Shown: positions 34,855-45,439, counted from the first letter of the stretch. The stretch: DNA of 64,000 nucleotides from Paragorgia papillata (GCA_035771165.1 JAWNZC010000337.1:806001-870000), one strand, 5' to 3'. Program-made: numbers and translations. The notes: generated from the sequence alone by a model not told the origin.

Positions 34855-35601
34855 TTATTCATACATGCATGTGTTGGTCTCGTGAGCTAGCCTGGTTAGC
34901 GGGATGGCGCGTTTTCTTTTTAAACCTCTCTAATTACCCTCTAGTTACAAATGTTACATAAAGAGCTATAGCTATAGATAGCGTATAGCTGCGCCTATTA
35001 GTAACTTGGCCGGAATGTTGTTTAATCCTGTAGCTTTGTGTAGTTTCAAAGAATTTAATAAATTGAAAATTTCCTCTACAGTAGCTTTCTCAATAGAAAA
35101 GGCTGAGCCGACTGGAGGAATATTGGTGGTTTGCAATCAATCCCTTGAGATTTAGAACACAAAGATACGGCGGCCATGTTGGAGGAAAGCATACTCCAAA
35201 TACAATAAATAGCTGCTCATTAGCAGAATAAAATGCATTTATTCATACATGCATGTGTTGGTCTCGTGAGCTAGCCTGGTTAGCGGGATGGCGCGTTTTC
35301 TTTTTAAACCTCTCTAATTACCCTCTAGTTACAAATGTTACATAAAGAGCTATAGCTATAGATAGCGTATAGCTGCGCCTATTAGTAACTTGGCCGGAAT
35401 GTTGTTTAATCCTGTAGCTTTGTCTAGTTTCAAAGAATTTAATAAATTGAAAATTTCCTCTACAGTAGCTTTCTCAATAGAAAAGGCTGAGCCGACTGGA
35501 GGAATATTGGTGGTTTGCAATCAATCCCTTGAGATTTAGAACACAAAGATACGGCGGCCATGTTGGAGGAAAGCATACTCCAAATACAATAAATAGCTGC
35601 T
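34855..35601. repeat. Recent 384-bp tandem duplication
   Basis: The unit at about 34855-35218 is repeated almost without change at about 35239-35601 (offset 384 bp; for example TGTGTAGTTTC against TGTCTAGTTTC). Both copies carry the same LINE fragment on the - strand and part of a MITE. At the junction CTGCTCATTAGCAG contains an inverted copy of CTGCTAATG, a sign of template switching. Confidence 0.85.
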
Positions 35602-35890
35602 AATGAGATTCTTTTGTTAAAGTTCCTCCAACATGGCCGCCATGACGTCAAGTGCAAACCAGGAATGGTCTTCAAATGAAGGCAAGTCTTCATCAGAAGG
35701 AATCAGTTGACTTGCTAAATTAGGTGTAACGCCGGTAGTATGTTTATTTAAGAACTCCAGAATTTAATGGGGTTTAGACAACACTGTATTGCCAGATGTT
35801 GGTCTAATACTTAATTTGGAGCGAATAATTTTTGTCATGGCATTGTTTATTGTTTTCCATATTAGCTTACTATTGCCTAGATTACCTTCA
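34990..35890 (-). pseudogene. LINE fragment (linker and start of reverse transcriptase), L2/CR1-like
   Basis: On the - strand the pieces read, from right to left, KLIWKTINNAMTKI and RPTSGNTVLS (about 35750-35880), LASQLIPSDEDLP (about 35690), and, in the two duplicated units, FSIEKATVEEIFNLLN followed by LDKATGLNNIPAKLL. This matches the region before and at the start of a non-LTR reverse transcriptase. The order is interrupted by the MITE at 35535-35655 and the tandem duplication. Confidence 0.7.
35535..35655. mobile_element. MITE with GGCGGCCATGTTGGAGGA ends
   Basis: ACGGCGGCCATGTTGGAGGA on the left is matched by TCCTCCAACATGGCCGCCATGACGTCA-type sequence on the right in inverted orientation, with about 75 bp between. 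A truncated copy lies in the first duplication unit near 35170. Confidence 0.6.
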
Positions 35891-35900
35891 ATTTGTTTCA

Positions 35901-36060
35901 GTATCTACTGCGCATGCGAGTAGACACTACGTCGGCATGCAAGGTTTTCCGATGTTAGTTAAGTAACAATAGAATATTCTTCGGGACCAACCAAATTTCA
36001 GAAGGTTTTTCCAATCACATCCCGAGTCAGTCTAAGCAGTCTGACGCAACGCAGTAGATA
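35901..36060 (+). repeat. Dispersed repeat with NRF1-like palindrome (copy 3, short)
   Basis: GTATCTACTGCGCATGCGAG followed by TAGACAC, then GTTAAGTAACAATAGAAT, TCGGGACCAACC and ATCACATCCC. It matches the first part of copies 1 and 2 but is truncated before the donor-like site. Confidence 0.6.
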
Positions 36061-36469
36061 CATGTACGTGTAAACGTACCTATTTTTCTAAATGGGGAGT
36101 TAAAGACTAATGAATCGTAGTAAAGATTTTCAGAGGATGAATGGAATAGAATATTACAATTGGATAGTTGTTTTGTTGACTTCTGATTAGTGAGGAGGAA
36201 TAGTTTAAGCGCGTTTAGAAGTTTTAAAGTTACAATGAGAAGTTTTCGAAGCAATTGAATTGATGCAATGTTCACGTATATAAATAAGCATTTGTGAATA
36301 AATGTTTGTGACATTGAAATTTTCGTGAGTGCATAGAAATTGGGTGTAGTAGTGTTAAATTTTGTTATGAAATGGGAATGGTTCAGTTTTGATTTTTAAG
36401 AGACGTGGTACTATAGATGGCATATTTTTTTGCTTTAGAGAATTTTATTTTAATAGGGTTTTGAGGTTT

Positions 36470-37165
36470 TCGAAGAAGGAGGAATGATATATATTGCGAT
36501 TTGAGAATTATATTTAGCGCTTTGAGGTATTGAAAGAAGGAGGGAGTGATATATCATAATTTGGCATCTGACAATTATATTTAGGGCTTTGAGGTCTTGA
36601 AAGGAGGCAATGATATATAATAATTGCGATTTGAGAGAGATATTTAGGGGTTTGAGGAGGGAATGATATCTGATAATCGTATTTCAGAAACATATTTAGG
36701 GGTTGGAGGTTTTAAAAGAACGAGGCAATCATATATGATGTTGTAGATTACGTTTGAGAGAGATATTTAGGGTTTTGAAGGAGGGAATGATATATGATAA
36801 TTGCCATTTGAGATATATATTTTGGTATTCGAGGTTTTAAAAGAACGAGGCAATCATATATGATATTCTAGATTGCGTTTGCGAGAGATATTTTGGGTTT
36901 TGAAGTTTTATAATTGCCATTTGAGATATATATTAAGGGGTTCGAGGTTTTAAAAGAACGCGGCGATCATATATATGATATTGTAGATTGCGTTTGATAG
37001 AGATATTTAGGGTTTTGAAGGAGGCAATGATATATGATAATTGGCATTTGATATATATATTTAGGGGTTTGAGGCCGTTCCAAAGAACGAGGCAATAATA
37101 TATGATAATTGTTATTTGAGATATATATTTAGGTATTCGAGGTTTTAAAAGAACGAGGCAATCAT
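36470..37165. repeat. Degenerate minisatellite, unit about 110-120 bp
   Basis: Repeated landmarks are GGCAATCATATATGATAT, TTGCGTTTGAGAGAGATAT, TTTGAGATATATATTTAGG and GAGGTTTTAAAAGAACGAGG, about six irregular copies. Non-coding. Confidence 0.75.
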
Positions 37166-37179
37166 ATAATTAAATATAT

Positions 37180-37601
37180 TTTACTTGCGAAATCGAATCT
37201 AATAAATCACTTCCATTTCTTGATATTAATTTGCAACGCTCCAATGGTTCTTTCGTTACTTCGGTTTACCGAAAACCAACATTTACAGGCCTGTTTACTA
37301 ATTTCGAGAGCTTCTTACCGATTATTAATAAGAAAGGTCTTATTTACACTCTCCTTTTTCGCTATTTTCACATAAGTTCATCTTATTCTATTTTTCACGA
37401 TGAACTCGAGAAGCTTAAAATTTTACTTAAACAAAATGGATATCCGGCTAAATTTTTAGATCATTGTTTTTGAATTTTTTTTGATAAAATATTTAATCCT
37501 CTGGTTAAAATCCTCACAGCTCCTAAACTATCACTCTCTCTAATTTTACCATACACTGGAGATCATGGGCTCCAAATTCGTCAACAAGTCAAAAAATAGG
37601 T
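37180..37601 (+). pseudogene. Penelope-like element reverse transcriptase fragment
   Basis: One frame reads LPFLDINLQRSNGSF, then TSVYRKPTFTGLFTNFESF, a block around SSSYSIFHDELEKLKILL and NGYPAKFLDHCF. After a stop it resumes with DKIFNP and LPYTGDHGLQIRQQVKK. The SVYRKPTFTG and LPYTGxHSLQIR motifs are characteristic of Penelope-like reverse transcriptases. The catalytic region upstream and any GIY-YIG endonuclease downstream are missing, so this is a fragment. Confidence 0.8.
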
Positions 37602-37689
37602 ACGCAATGCGTACATGTGACTACCGCTGTTAAGCACAGAACATGCCTATAGAAAAAAGAAACATTTCGTCTTGATAAATATCAGTTTG

Positions 37690-37800
37690 GACCGTAGGCG
37701 CGACAAGCTTCTAGGGGATCTGAAATCTAAAGTCTCTGAAGTGGCATTTCCTGCATTTTGGGGGAACATTTTATAGAATTCTGAAGATTATAAAAAGATT
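37690..37800. mobile_element. Fragment of hAT-like element core
   Basis: Contains GTCTCTGAAGTGGCATTTCC and TGCATTTTGGGGGAACATTT, the interior block of the hAT-like elements at 32320-32840 and 42485-42816. No terminal repeats are seen. Confidence 0.55.
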
Positions 37801-38059
37801 ATAACATCCGACAACAATGAAATTGCTTTCGGAGTGGCACGTTCTTTCACACAGTGGTACTAATCACTTCCGTCGCAAGTAAAGTGTAGTGTACAAAGTC
37901 TTCCAGTCCAGTCCGGAGAGTCGCAGTACGGCAAGGCGAGTGGTCTCAAAGGTGTAAAATTCCCGATCCTGATAAGTGGCCATATTTCTGGGGTATATTT
38001 AACTCACTTGTTGATCAAAATAAGACAATATCAGGTTCAATTAAGTTGCCTCATCTAAA

Positions 38060-39550
38060 TAATTCTGTTAATGGCAGTGTTTGCTTTAGACCGCCCAGAT
38101 TACAGTCATGAGCTACGCAGCATTCCTCTTTGCACGCAATTAGTTCGCAAGCTACCCACCAGCGAGAAAGATGAATGGGTGCGGCAAATAGAGCGCAAAC
38201 AGGTGTCTGACGATGTAAAGGGTTTAACTGAATGGGCCCAGGCACGGGCAAAAACAATGCGTAAGCGCGAGCGCTATAATGAACAGCCGACAAATCCGAC
38301 GAAGGGTCAAAATTTCAGCAAAGGTGCCAAACGATGCTGACATCGTTTGATAAAACAGCGCCTAGAAAATGTGCTTTATGCGATAGCGATGGCAATCATG
38401 CAGAGGCAGAATGTCTGACATTTTTAGCCGTGGATGTCAATAAGCGCTGGGACATGTAGTTAAGTCTAAAAGGGTCTGCTTTGGCTGCTTAAGGCGTGGT
38501 CATCAGCGACGCCAATGTACTAAGTCTTCTATGTGCGGAGTCGATTCCTGTGAGAAAGGTCATCATCAGCTGCTTAACGTCGCGCCTAAGGTTCCTCTTG
38601 TTGACGAGGTAACGCAGGAAAATAAGGTCCGCTGCGGTAAAGCGCCAACAAACGTTGCGAGCGCTAGCAAAGTTGCACTAAAAACCGTCGTTGTCCCGTT
38701 TGTTAGTGACTCTGGGCAAGTGGTTTGGGGGGCCGTACTCGTAGACTCCGGGAGCGAAACGACATTAATCCGGTTTGCAAATCAACTAGGTATTCAAGGT
38801 GCAAAACAAAATCTCGCTGTCGAGGGGATTCGTACAACCGTTAAGTCACAGCGCGTGCGCCTGCCTTTTGCGCCGTCAGTAACGAAACAGAATGTATGCG
38901 CATGGACTATTAAGAACATTTGCGCCCCTATGCAGGCTATTAACTGGTCGGAGATTAAGCAACAGTATGAACATCTGCGTGACGTTTCAGTCGAGTCTGT
39001 AGGTGAATACGCTGAGTTGACGCCTTTGGGTTGGGTGATCGCCGATCCAATTCCAACTGCCAGTGGTCCGATAGAGCGAATCCTGCGCGTGCAGGTGTCA
39101 GAAGCTGACGAGGATGCCAACCACCAGCTACGCAAGTTATGGGAAATAGACATCTTCGGAGTTCGTAGCGAGACAGCTCCGTCGTATACACACAGCGAAC
39201 AGAGAGCGGTCGATGTACTGAGTCAGATATGTCGCCAAGTAGAATCAGGTTACGAACTTGGGTTTCTGTGTAAAACTGACAGACCACCGTTACCAAACAA
39301 CTACGAAACAGCCTTGAACCGTTTCGAGTCCGTGGAACGCCGTTTGCAGAACGATCCTAAACTAGGAGAGGGTTACTGCAAGGCTATGAATGCATATTTA
39401 GAGAAGGGTTTTGCACGTAAACTGTCGCCAGAGGAACGTGCCATAGGCGGGGAGGCTCCGTCTTCAGGTATAAATGGCCTAGAGGCCCTAGACAGTTTTA
39501 CTTCGTCTTCGATCTTGATTACATATCCCGGAATAATGTTTACCTCCTAG
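38060..39550 (+). pseudogene. BEL/Pao retrotransposon gag-pol remnant
   Basis: A first frame (38071-38340) has the gag tail. A zinc-knuckle region follows with CALCDSDGNHAEAEC and, after stops near 38340 and 38460, CFGCLRRGHQRRQC and CGVDSCEKGHHQLLN, the Cys/His pattern of BEL/Pao gag. The frame 38531-39550 then holds the retropepsin active site (LVDSGSETTLI), the ELTPLGWVIADP region and the start of reverse transcriptase (LRKLWEIDIFGVRSE, DRPPLPNNYETALNRFESVE, YLEKGFARKL). It ends before the catalytic YxDD box. No LTRs seen. The base composition is richer in GC than its surroundings. Inactive. Confidence 0.88.
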
Positions 39551-40257
39551 TCTAGTCATTTTAGCTATCAGCATTAGAACCTGCAGAGGTAGACGACATT
39601 ACCAAGTCAAGTATATTTCGATATATTCTTGATCGAAGATCGAATTCGATAAAAAGAAATATGAGACTGATGACATGCACAAGTTCTTGTCACTTTCTGG
39701 AAAAACACGCTCTATTGTTGTCGTTTTGTAATCGCCACACCGACGGGTTTTCCTCGTGATAAACTGCTGTGAATCGTCTTAGTACCAAACTATTTCGAAC
39801 AACGAACAGGTCACAGAAGTAGTTGTCGGCGTCCATTTCACACCTTTATCCTTGACAAATCGGCGTTTCCCGCGGAAGCTATCCTTTTTTTATTCGCCTC
39901 CCGTGAGTCGGGATTGTACATCGTTATTGTCGCAAAAAAAGAAATGGCATACAGCGCTATTCTAGCATATCAATTGGGTTCATTCGAGAGTAAAAACACT
40001 ACGCACCTGTTTGGCATAATCTTTAAAAGAAAATCCAAGGTGAGTCTGAGAGGGTCTCCCTGCTTCTACGTCACTTCCGGCGACTAGAACCCAGTAAAAA
40101 ATTTTCACGGCCATCGTCAAAATCGCCAACTTTAACAGCAAAACAGTCCATGAAGATGAAATTTTAGGAAAAGAAGATATATTACAAATCTTCTTAAAAT
40201 GTTCAAAATATCCTAAATATGTAAAATCCCCAACCCTGAGATAGGCACTTTAATAGA
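39551..40257. other. No gene recognised
   Basis: Unique-looking AT-rich sequence without a convincing frame. It may include the 3' remainder of the BEL/Pao element, but no pol motifs are visible. Confidence 0.35.
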
Positions 40258-40399
40258 ATCAAGGAAATAATTGATAAAGGAGACTGAAACGATAACTTCG
40301 TTTAAGAAAGTAGATGTGATCAAGATGAAAACAATCACACAGAAAGTGAACAAGACCATTAAATACAATGAAACAAGAAGCATTACAAAAACGAACAAC

Positions 40400-42110
40400 C
40401 TGCTGAAAGCAGTAAGTGTATATGTTGCAGAGAAATTGGGGTTGAGAAAGACGCAAAATGAGGGACGGAGAACAGACCCCTGGTGGAAGAGGCGGATAGA
40501 ACTAAAGATATCAACCCACTGAGGAAGGATATAGGACTGTTATAGAATGCAAAAGGAGAGGCGAATTACGATCAAAAGGAAAATTTCTAATCCTGGAGAG
40601 GAAATACAAAATTAAAGTGAAAGGATTGGTGTCTGTGATTGAAGGGCTGAAACAAAGAATACTAGAGGAAGAGGTGGACGTGGGCTTAGTTGTGAAGGCT
40701 GTATCCGAAGTGAAGAAAACTGATAGCTTGGTACGTGAAAAATAGTGTGGTGGCCTTGTTGGAATGTGTAAGGAGAAATAACACAAAAACGGAGGAGTGT
40801 GTAGAGCCGAAAGAATTTGGCACAAAGGAAAGAGAAGAGAATCTGGAGAGAAGAACATCGATGTATGGACAATTTGTTAGAGACTATACAGTTGATGTGG
40901 AGAAATATAAATCCTTGGCCTGGCTGACCAAATTTGATTTGAAATCCACTACTGAGACGTTCAGTGATCTTTGCTGCACAGAAACAAGCCAACCAACTAC
41001 GTTAAATTTTACATTGACAGAACAGTATACTCACCCAATTATGCAGAATGTGTGCAGAAAAAGAGAAAGTGTTACACACTTGGTGTGTGAGTGCAGCAAA
41101 TTAGCCCAGAGAGAATATAAACGCAGGCATGACAACGTGGCTCGAAAAGTTCATTGGGAACTGAGTGGAAAGTTCATTGAGAGAGCTGATAAATGGTACG
41201 AACATCAACCACCAAGTGTGCTGGAAAATGATAAATATAAAGTCATGTGGGACTATAATATACAATGTGATCATGAAATAGAGCACAAAAGACCCGACAT
41301 AATTACAGTGGATAAAGAGCAGAAAAGTGCCACCATTGTTGACATCGCAGTACCAGGAGATAAAAGGGTACGTGCAAAGGAAAGAGAAAAAATTGAGAAG
41401 TATCAAGATCTGAAGCGAGAGATCTGGTCGTTAAGGAAAGTTGAGGTTATTCCAGTAGTAATACCATGATCGCCTCGGATTCTTTTGTTCTCCGAGGGAA
41501 TGTAAACCTCGTATTTCCCTCATTGCTCATGCAAGAGCGAACTTTTTCCTTTGTCTTCTAATTTTCCCGTGCATGTTGATGAGGGAAAATTAGAAGACAA
41601 AGAAATCCTTTGTCTTCTTCTAAATTTCCTGCTTGCATATATTTTCCCTCATCAACATGCACGGGAAAATTAGATGCAACTTCTCTGATCAACCGTGTAA
41701 ATTTCCTGTTGGTAAGATTCTCAAAGTTTTCCTCGGCGATCATAATATTACAAACTAATAACATGACTTGAGGGAAATTAGCGATTAAATTTCCCCTTTG
41801 CTTCGGGAAGATTTGTAAAACTTTCACCCCTCGGCGGCGGGGAAATTTAATCGCTAATTTCCCTCAAGTCATGTTATTACTTATAATAATTATAGCCGGT
41901 ACTTTGGCAACAATATCGGTCAGATTGGAGAAATATCTGGAGAAGCTTGAGACACGAATACGAGTGGAACTGCTACAGAAAACTGTACTACTTGGGACTG
42001 CGAGTATTCTAAGGAGAGTAATGGAGATGCAGGAAAACTAATTTGCTTGACGAACGACATGCTCTAGGACCTAAGGTTGCTTGTTGCAACTCGCTCCTGG
42101 AAAGAAGATA
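40400..42110 (+). mobile_element. Non-LTR retrotransposon (LINE) with endonuclease-like C-terminus, internally deleted
   Basis: The first part (40440-40700) reads PWWKRRIE and basic linker sequence in several frames. The frame 40735-41469 gives the C-terminal region: VCRKRESVTHLVCECSKLAQ, WYEHQPPSV, then RPDIITVDK and TIVDIAVPGD, KIEKYQDLKREI and VEVIPVV. The spacing PD...D resembles a restriction-like endonuclease fold, but this is inference. The reverse transcriptase is deleted. The frame is cut at about 41466 by a hairpin-rich insertion and resumes at about 41890 (SVRLEKYLEKLETRIR, LLQKTVLLGTASILRR). The 3' end runs into an AAT microsatellite. Confidence 0.82.
41466..41889. mobile_element. 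Hairpin-rich insertion in the LINE frame
   Basis: Splits the LINE C-terminus. It contains a near-perfect 38-bp inverted pair starting TAACATGACTTGAGGGAAAT (41759-41796 against 41840-41877), and a second set, CTTTGTCTTCTAATTTTCCC with GGGAAAATTAGAAGACAAAG around 41550-41600 and a further inverted copy of the GTGCATGTTGATGAGGG block to 41675. No coding frame. Confidence 0.7.
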
Positions 42111-42115
42111 TAATG

Positions 42116-42175
<60 letters not shown>

Positions 42176-42184
42176 GTAATAGTA

Positions 42185-42241
<57 letters not shown>

Positions 42242-42243
42242 TT
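42111..42243. repeat. (AAT)n microsatellite
   Basis: About 44 AAT/AAC/AGT-type triplets separating two LINE copies of the same orientation. The Asn-rich open frame crossing it is not a gene. Confidence 0.95.
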
Positions 42244-43200
42244 GTAATGGAAGAAGTTAAGCAAAGAAAGAGGAATGTGGCAATAATGGCATGGGTTGAC
42301 TATAAAAATGCTTATGATATGGTTCCACATTCATGGATAGAGGAGTGTTTAAATATGTTTGGAATTGCTGATAATGTAAAGGAGTTGCTAGTAAACAGTA
42401 TGGAGACATGGAGGACAGAGCTAACATCTTGTGGAGAAAATCTCGGAGAAGTAAGAATAAGAAGATGGATATGATATTTCAAGGCAGGGGTGTAGCCAGG
42501 GGAGAGCCGCCCCCCTTTTGATATAAAACAACACACATGTAACTACAAAACTGATGCAATATGAATTGTGTCAGGAAACAAACTGTAAACAGTGTATTCA
42601 ATCTACTGAGTGTATGCATTTTGAGTATCTATGTGACGTTTGCGTGTTTTGAGTATTTTATATGACGTTTTTTAACCTTTAGAGTCTGTAAAATCTTCCT
42701 CCAAAAGCCAGGAAATGGCATTTCAGTGACCCTCGATTTCAAAATTTCACGGGGGAGCATACCCCCGGACCCCCTAAAAATGTATTTTAACTTTCAAAAT
42801 CCTGGCTACGTCCCTGTTTCAAGGGGATTTGTTATCGCCATTACTGTTTGTAGCACTAATTCCAATGACACTGAGACTGAGAAAGCAAGATTTGCATATG
42901 AGTTCCAGAATGGGGAGAAAATAAATCATCTTCTCCTCATGGACGACCTCAAGTTATACGCTAAGAGCGAGAGAGGGCTAGACTCACTGGTACAAACTGT
43001 GCACGTGTTTAGTAGTGACATGGGACACAACGACCTCCTAGCTAGAATTGCAGAACATTACTTAAAATATTAAATAACCCTCTCACTCTTGGACCTCAGC
43101 AGAGAGGACCTGGTGTTTGGTGTAACAGCGAAGAAAAACGAACAATGATGATGATAATGATGATGATAATAATAATAATAACAATAACAATAATTTATAA
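42244..43200 (+). mobile_element. Second LINE copy: reverse transcriptase fragment and 3' tail
   Basis: The frame after the AAT repeat reads VAIMAWVDYKNAYDMVPHSW and ECLNMFGIADNVKELLV with ELTSCGENLGEVRIRR, which is the motif A region of a reverse transcriptase. It is interrupted by a hAT-like element (42485-42816) and continues with FQGDLLSPLLF and NHLLLMDDLKLYAKSERGLD (the MDDLKL catalytic box). The fragment then jumps to a 3' tail ending in (GAT)n(AAT)n at 43145-43195. It is probably the same LINE family as 40400-42110. Confidence 0.82.
42485..42816. mobile_element. Non-autonomous hAT-like element, 332 bp
   Basis: Terminal inverted repeats CAGGGGTGTAGCCAGG and CCTGGCTACGTCCCTG (two mismatches) and perfect 8-bp target duplication TTTCAAGG (42477-42484, 42817-42824). 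Deleting the element and one duplication restores the LINE reverse-transcriptase frame. The interior GGGGAGCATACCCCCGG block is the shared core. Confidence 0.95.
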
Positions 43201-43230
43201 ACATTCAGTTGTCCTTCAGCAGCGTATATA

Positions 43231-43487
43231 TGTGAAGAAGAATAATTTCAAATGAAGTCGAATCACTCCTGTAGAGATATATCCATATATTAAATATAGC
43301 ACACATTATATTATATTTAATATATGGATATTTCTGACTGCCTCAGCTGGGAGTCCCAATAGCTCAGTGGTAGAGCGCTGGTACATTAAACCAGAGACCT
43401 TGGGTTCGACTCCCGGTTGGGGAAGTCAGAAAACTTTTTTCTATCTACAGCAGTGATTCGACTTCATTTGAAATTCTTCTTCTTCAC
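43231..43487. mobile_element. Inverted-repeat unit enclosing a tRNA-like sequence
   Basis: GTGAAGAAGAATAATTTCAA followed by ATGAAGTCGAATCACT at the left edge is repeated inverted as AGTGATTCGACTTCAT and TTGAAATTCTTCTTCTTCAC at the right. Inside lie a second hairpin (TATCCATATATTAAATATA with TATTTAATATATGGATA, 43279-43331) and a short TTTCTGACT / AGTCAGAAA stem directly bracketing the tRNA-like sequence. Confidence 0.8.
43353..43425 (+). tRNA. tRNA-like sequence (probably pseudo), anticodon loop ACATTAA
   Basis: A cloverleaf can be drawn: acceptor GTCCCAA with TTGGGGA, D arm GCTC-AGTGGTA-GAGC (A box), anticodon stem CTGGT/ACCAG, T arm TTGGG-TTCGACT-CCCGG (B box). The 7-nt loop ACATTAA would give anticodon AUU, but position 33 is C where U is invariant, and the acceptor starts with a G-A mismatch. 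It therefore looks like a tRNA-derived or degenerate copy. The A and B boxes for RNA polymerase III are well kept. Confidence 0.6.
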
Positions 43488-43499
43488 AATAACAATAAT

Positions 43500-44090
43500 A
43501 ATAATAATAATTTCTGTAAGTGGGCACCTATAAACCACTACTGGTACATTTATACAAATTTTATAGTTACATCTACATGTTACTATATCTATATTTATAC
43601 AATAATTTGATTCTGTGTGGATTTTTATTGGTTGTTCATTGTTGACCATGGTCTATTAAAAGACACACACAAAGATGACGTCAAATCCACGTCAAATCAA
43701 GTCAGAAGACTTATTTTTCCTTTTTATGCCCAATTGCAACTTATATTTTTATTTTTATCCTCACCCCACTCCTAACCGTAAACCTCTTTACAACCCCGGC
43801 AATCCTAAATTTAATCACAACCCCCGGCATAAACACAATTTTCTGCCAAACCTAAATTTAATCTCTGGCACCTACTGTATAAATGTAATCACAACCCCCT
43901 GGCCTAAACGCATAGCCTAAACGTAAGCACAATCCTCTGGCAAACCCAAATTTAATCACAATTGAATGTAACCACAAACTCCACAACCTCCTGCTTTTGA
44001 TCAGGGGGCATGTGGGTCATGCGAACAGCAGGGAATTTTTTCTGCGCATGCATCGCGCGAGTTGTCGTGGGGAGTCTGGGTACTTCAGAA
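43500..44090. other. No gene; imperfect AACCTAAATTTAATCACAACCCC repeats
   Basis: 43760-43990 has several loose copies of CCTAAATTTAATCACAAC. At 44021-44090 a block with AACAGCAGGGAATTTT and CTGCGCATGC recurs at 45207-45270. No coding frame is supported. Confidence 0.4.
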
Positions 44091-44715
44091 TTATACTTAA
44101 CAATTAGACAACGAGCCCGAGTTTTCTATGAGCGAATAGTCAACGAGGCGAAGCCGAGTTGACTATCGCTCATAGAAAACGAGGGCGAGTTGTCTAATTG
44201 TTTTAGTATAAATTTAGCAACAAAAGTTAAATAAATTCTCGACCATAACATATTCTTTGAGGCTCGTTTAATACATTTTTTAACAGCCAACAACAAACGT
44301 TCAACAGTCATTTTGGACATCTGCTTGGCCCGTACAGTAATTGATGGAAAAGAAAAGTTTTCTTGCATAATTTAGCATGGATTTTCATGTACAATATTGA
44401 AACAATATATATCCACTCATTTGTTTTGTAAAAGTGACAAAAAGTTGAAAGAAATATTCAATTTAGCATATAGTTTACATCACGAAATCTTATTATTCAC
44501 CGATATTCACTGAGCCTGAGGTGAATAATTGTTTTAGTATAAATACACATTTTCGTACTTTTAGGAACAACATTTTCTTTAAAATTGTTAATTTCGACGT
44601 CTGTTGCATTGACAACTTGGCTGGCGGCCATTTTGAATAAACGCTGTAGGTGATTGTCGAGAATTAATCCGAAGTAGCTCGACCAATCAGCGGTTGTAAA
44701 TTTATACTAAATAAA
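44091..44715. mobile_element. Non-autonomous DNA element with internal 100-bp palindrome
   Basis: It begins with a near-perfect palindrome (44101-44200: CAATTAGACAAC ... GTTGTCTAATTG around AACGAGGCGAAGCCGAGTT) and ends with AATCCGAAGTAGCTCGACCA and GTAAATTTATACTAA. Parts of it are found at 11340-12610 in the opposite arrangement and, for the palindrome, at 58688-58756. Confidence 0.6.
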
Positions 44716-45180
44716 TTTAGCACAACATTGAGGTCTTGCTCGACATAAGACAGAATCTGAGTACGTTTTAAAGACAGCACTATAAACTAGTAAACAAGTC
44801 GTCGGATGAAAGGAATAAATACATAATTTACCCACTTTCTACAATTTTCCCATTACGAAATACCTCTAAGATATCAAAAGCAGTAATGGAATAAAATGAA
44901 ACCAGCATTTAAATTTAAGGACAAAGGCAAATTTTGAGTTTATAGTCGATCAAACATTCGTTATCAACTTGACTCCAATGCGGCTTCTTCGTACCATCAC
45001 TTCATCTTCGATATTTATACACCTTCCTGACTAAAAAGTCTTATTCACCTATCAGACGAACTCTAGTTGAAACTCTAGTTGACCGACAGATTGTTAGTAA
45101 ACCTTGAAGATATCTTGGTCGTCATATAACTTCTCCACATTTTCAAAATTTCGCCACAGACGGCAACAAAACACGATGAG

Positions 45181-45290
45181 CCCGCGATATTTTATAACTC
45201 TGCCAACAGCAGGGAATTTTGTCTGCGCATGCGTCGCGCGAGTTGTCGTGGGAGTCTGGGGACTTCGAAAACATAAACAAAGATGGCGGT
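45181..45290 (+). promoter_or_regulatory. Promoter-like block (NRF1-like and AAGATGGCGG motifs)
   Basis: CTGCGCATGCGTCGCGCGAG followed about 50 bp on by AAGATGGCGG, motifs known from animal housekeeping promoters (NRF1 and YY1). The block is also present in part at 44021-44090 and, inverted, at 46669-46692, so it may be a repeat rather than a gene promoter. The short frame after it (to 45439, with KRCIVCKTACERTLETV) is not recognised. Confidence 0.3.
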
Positions 45291-45439
45291 ATATTTTTTT
45301 CCCCCACAACCCTTATGGCCTTATTTCCCCCAGAAAAAGGTGTATAGTTTGTAAAACGGCTTGTGAAAGGACACTAGAAACAGTCAGAAGCAGCCTCCCA
45401 CAACGTGAAGAAATAGAAAGATATTTTAGTGAATCGTAG

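Noticed and set aside
38794..39296. - strand open frames of 113-119 codons
   Set aside because: Shadows of the BEL/Pao pol frame on the + strand.
42043..42474. Asn-rich open frame joined to a reverse-transcriptase-like end
   Set aside because: The Asn run is the AAT microsatellite; only the part after 42244 is real LINE coding remnant and is annotated as such.
43353..43425. A functional tRNA gene for Asn (AUU anticodon)
   Set aside because: Position 33 is C instead of U, the acceptor has a G-A mismatch, and AUU is not the usual animal Asn anticodon; kept as tRNA-like.
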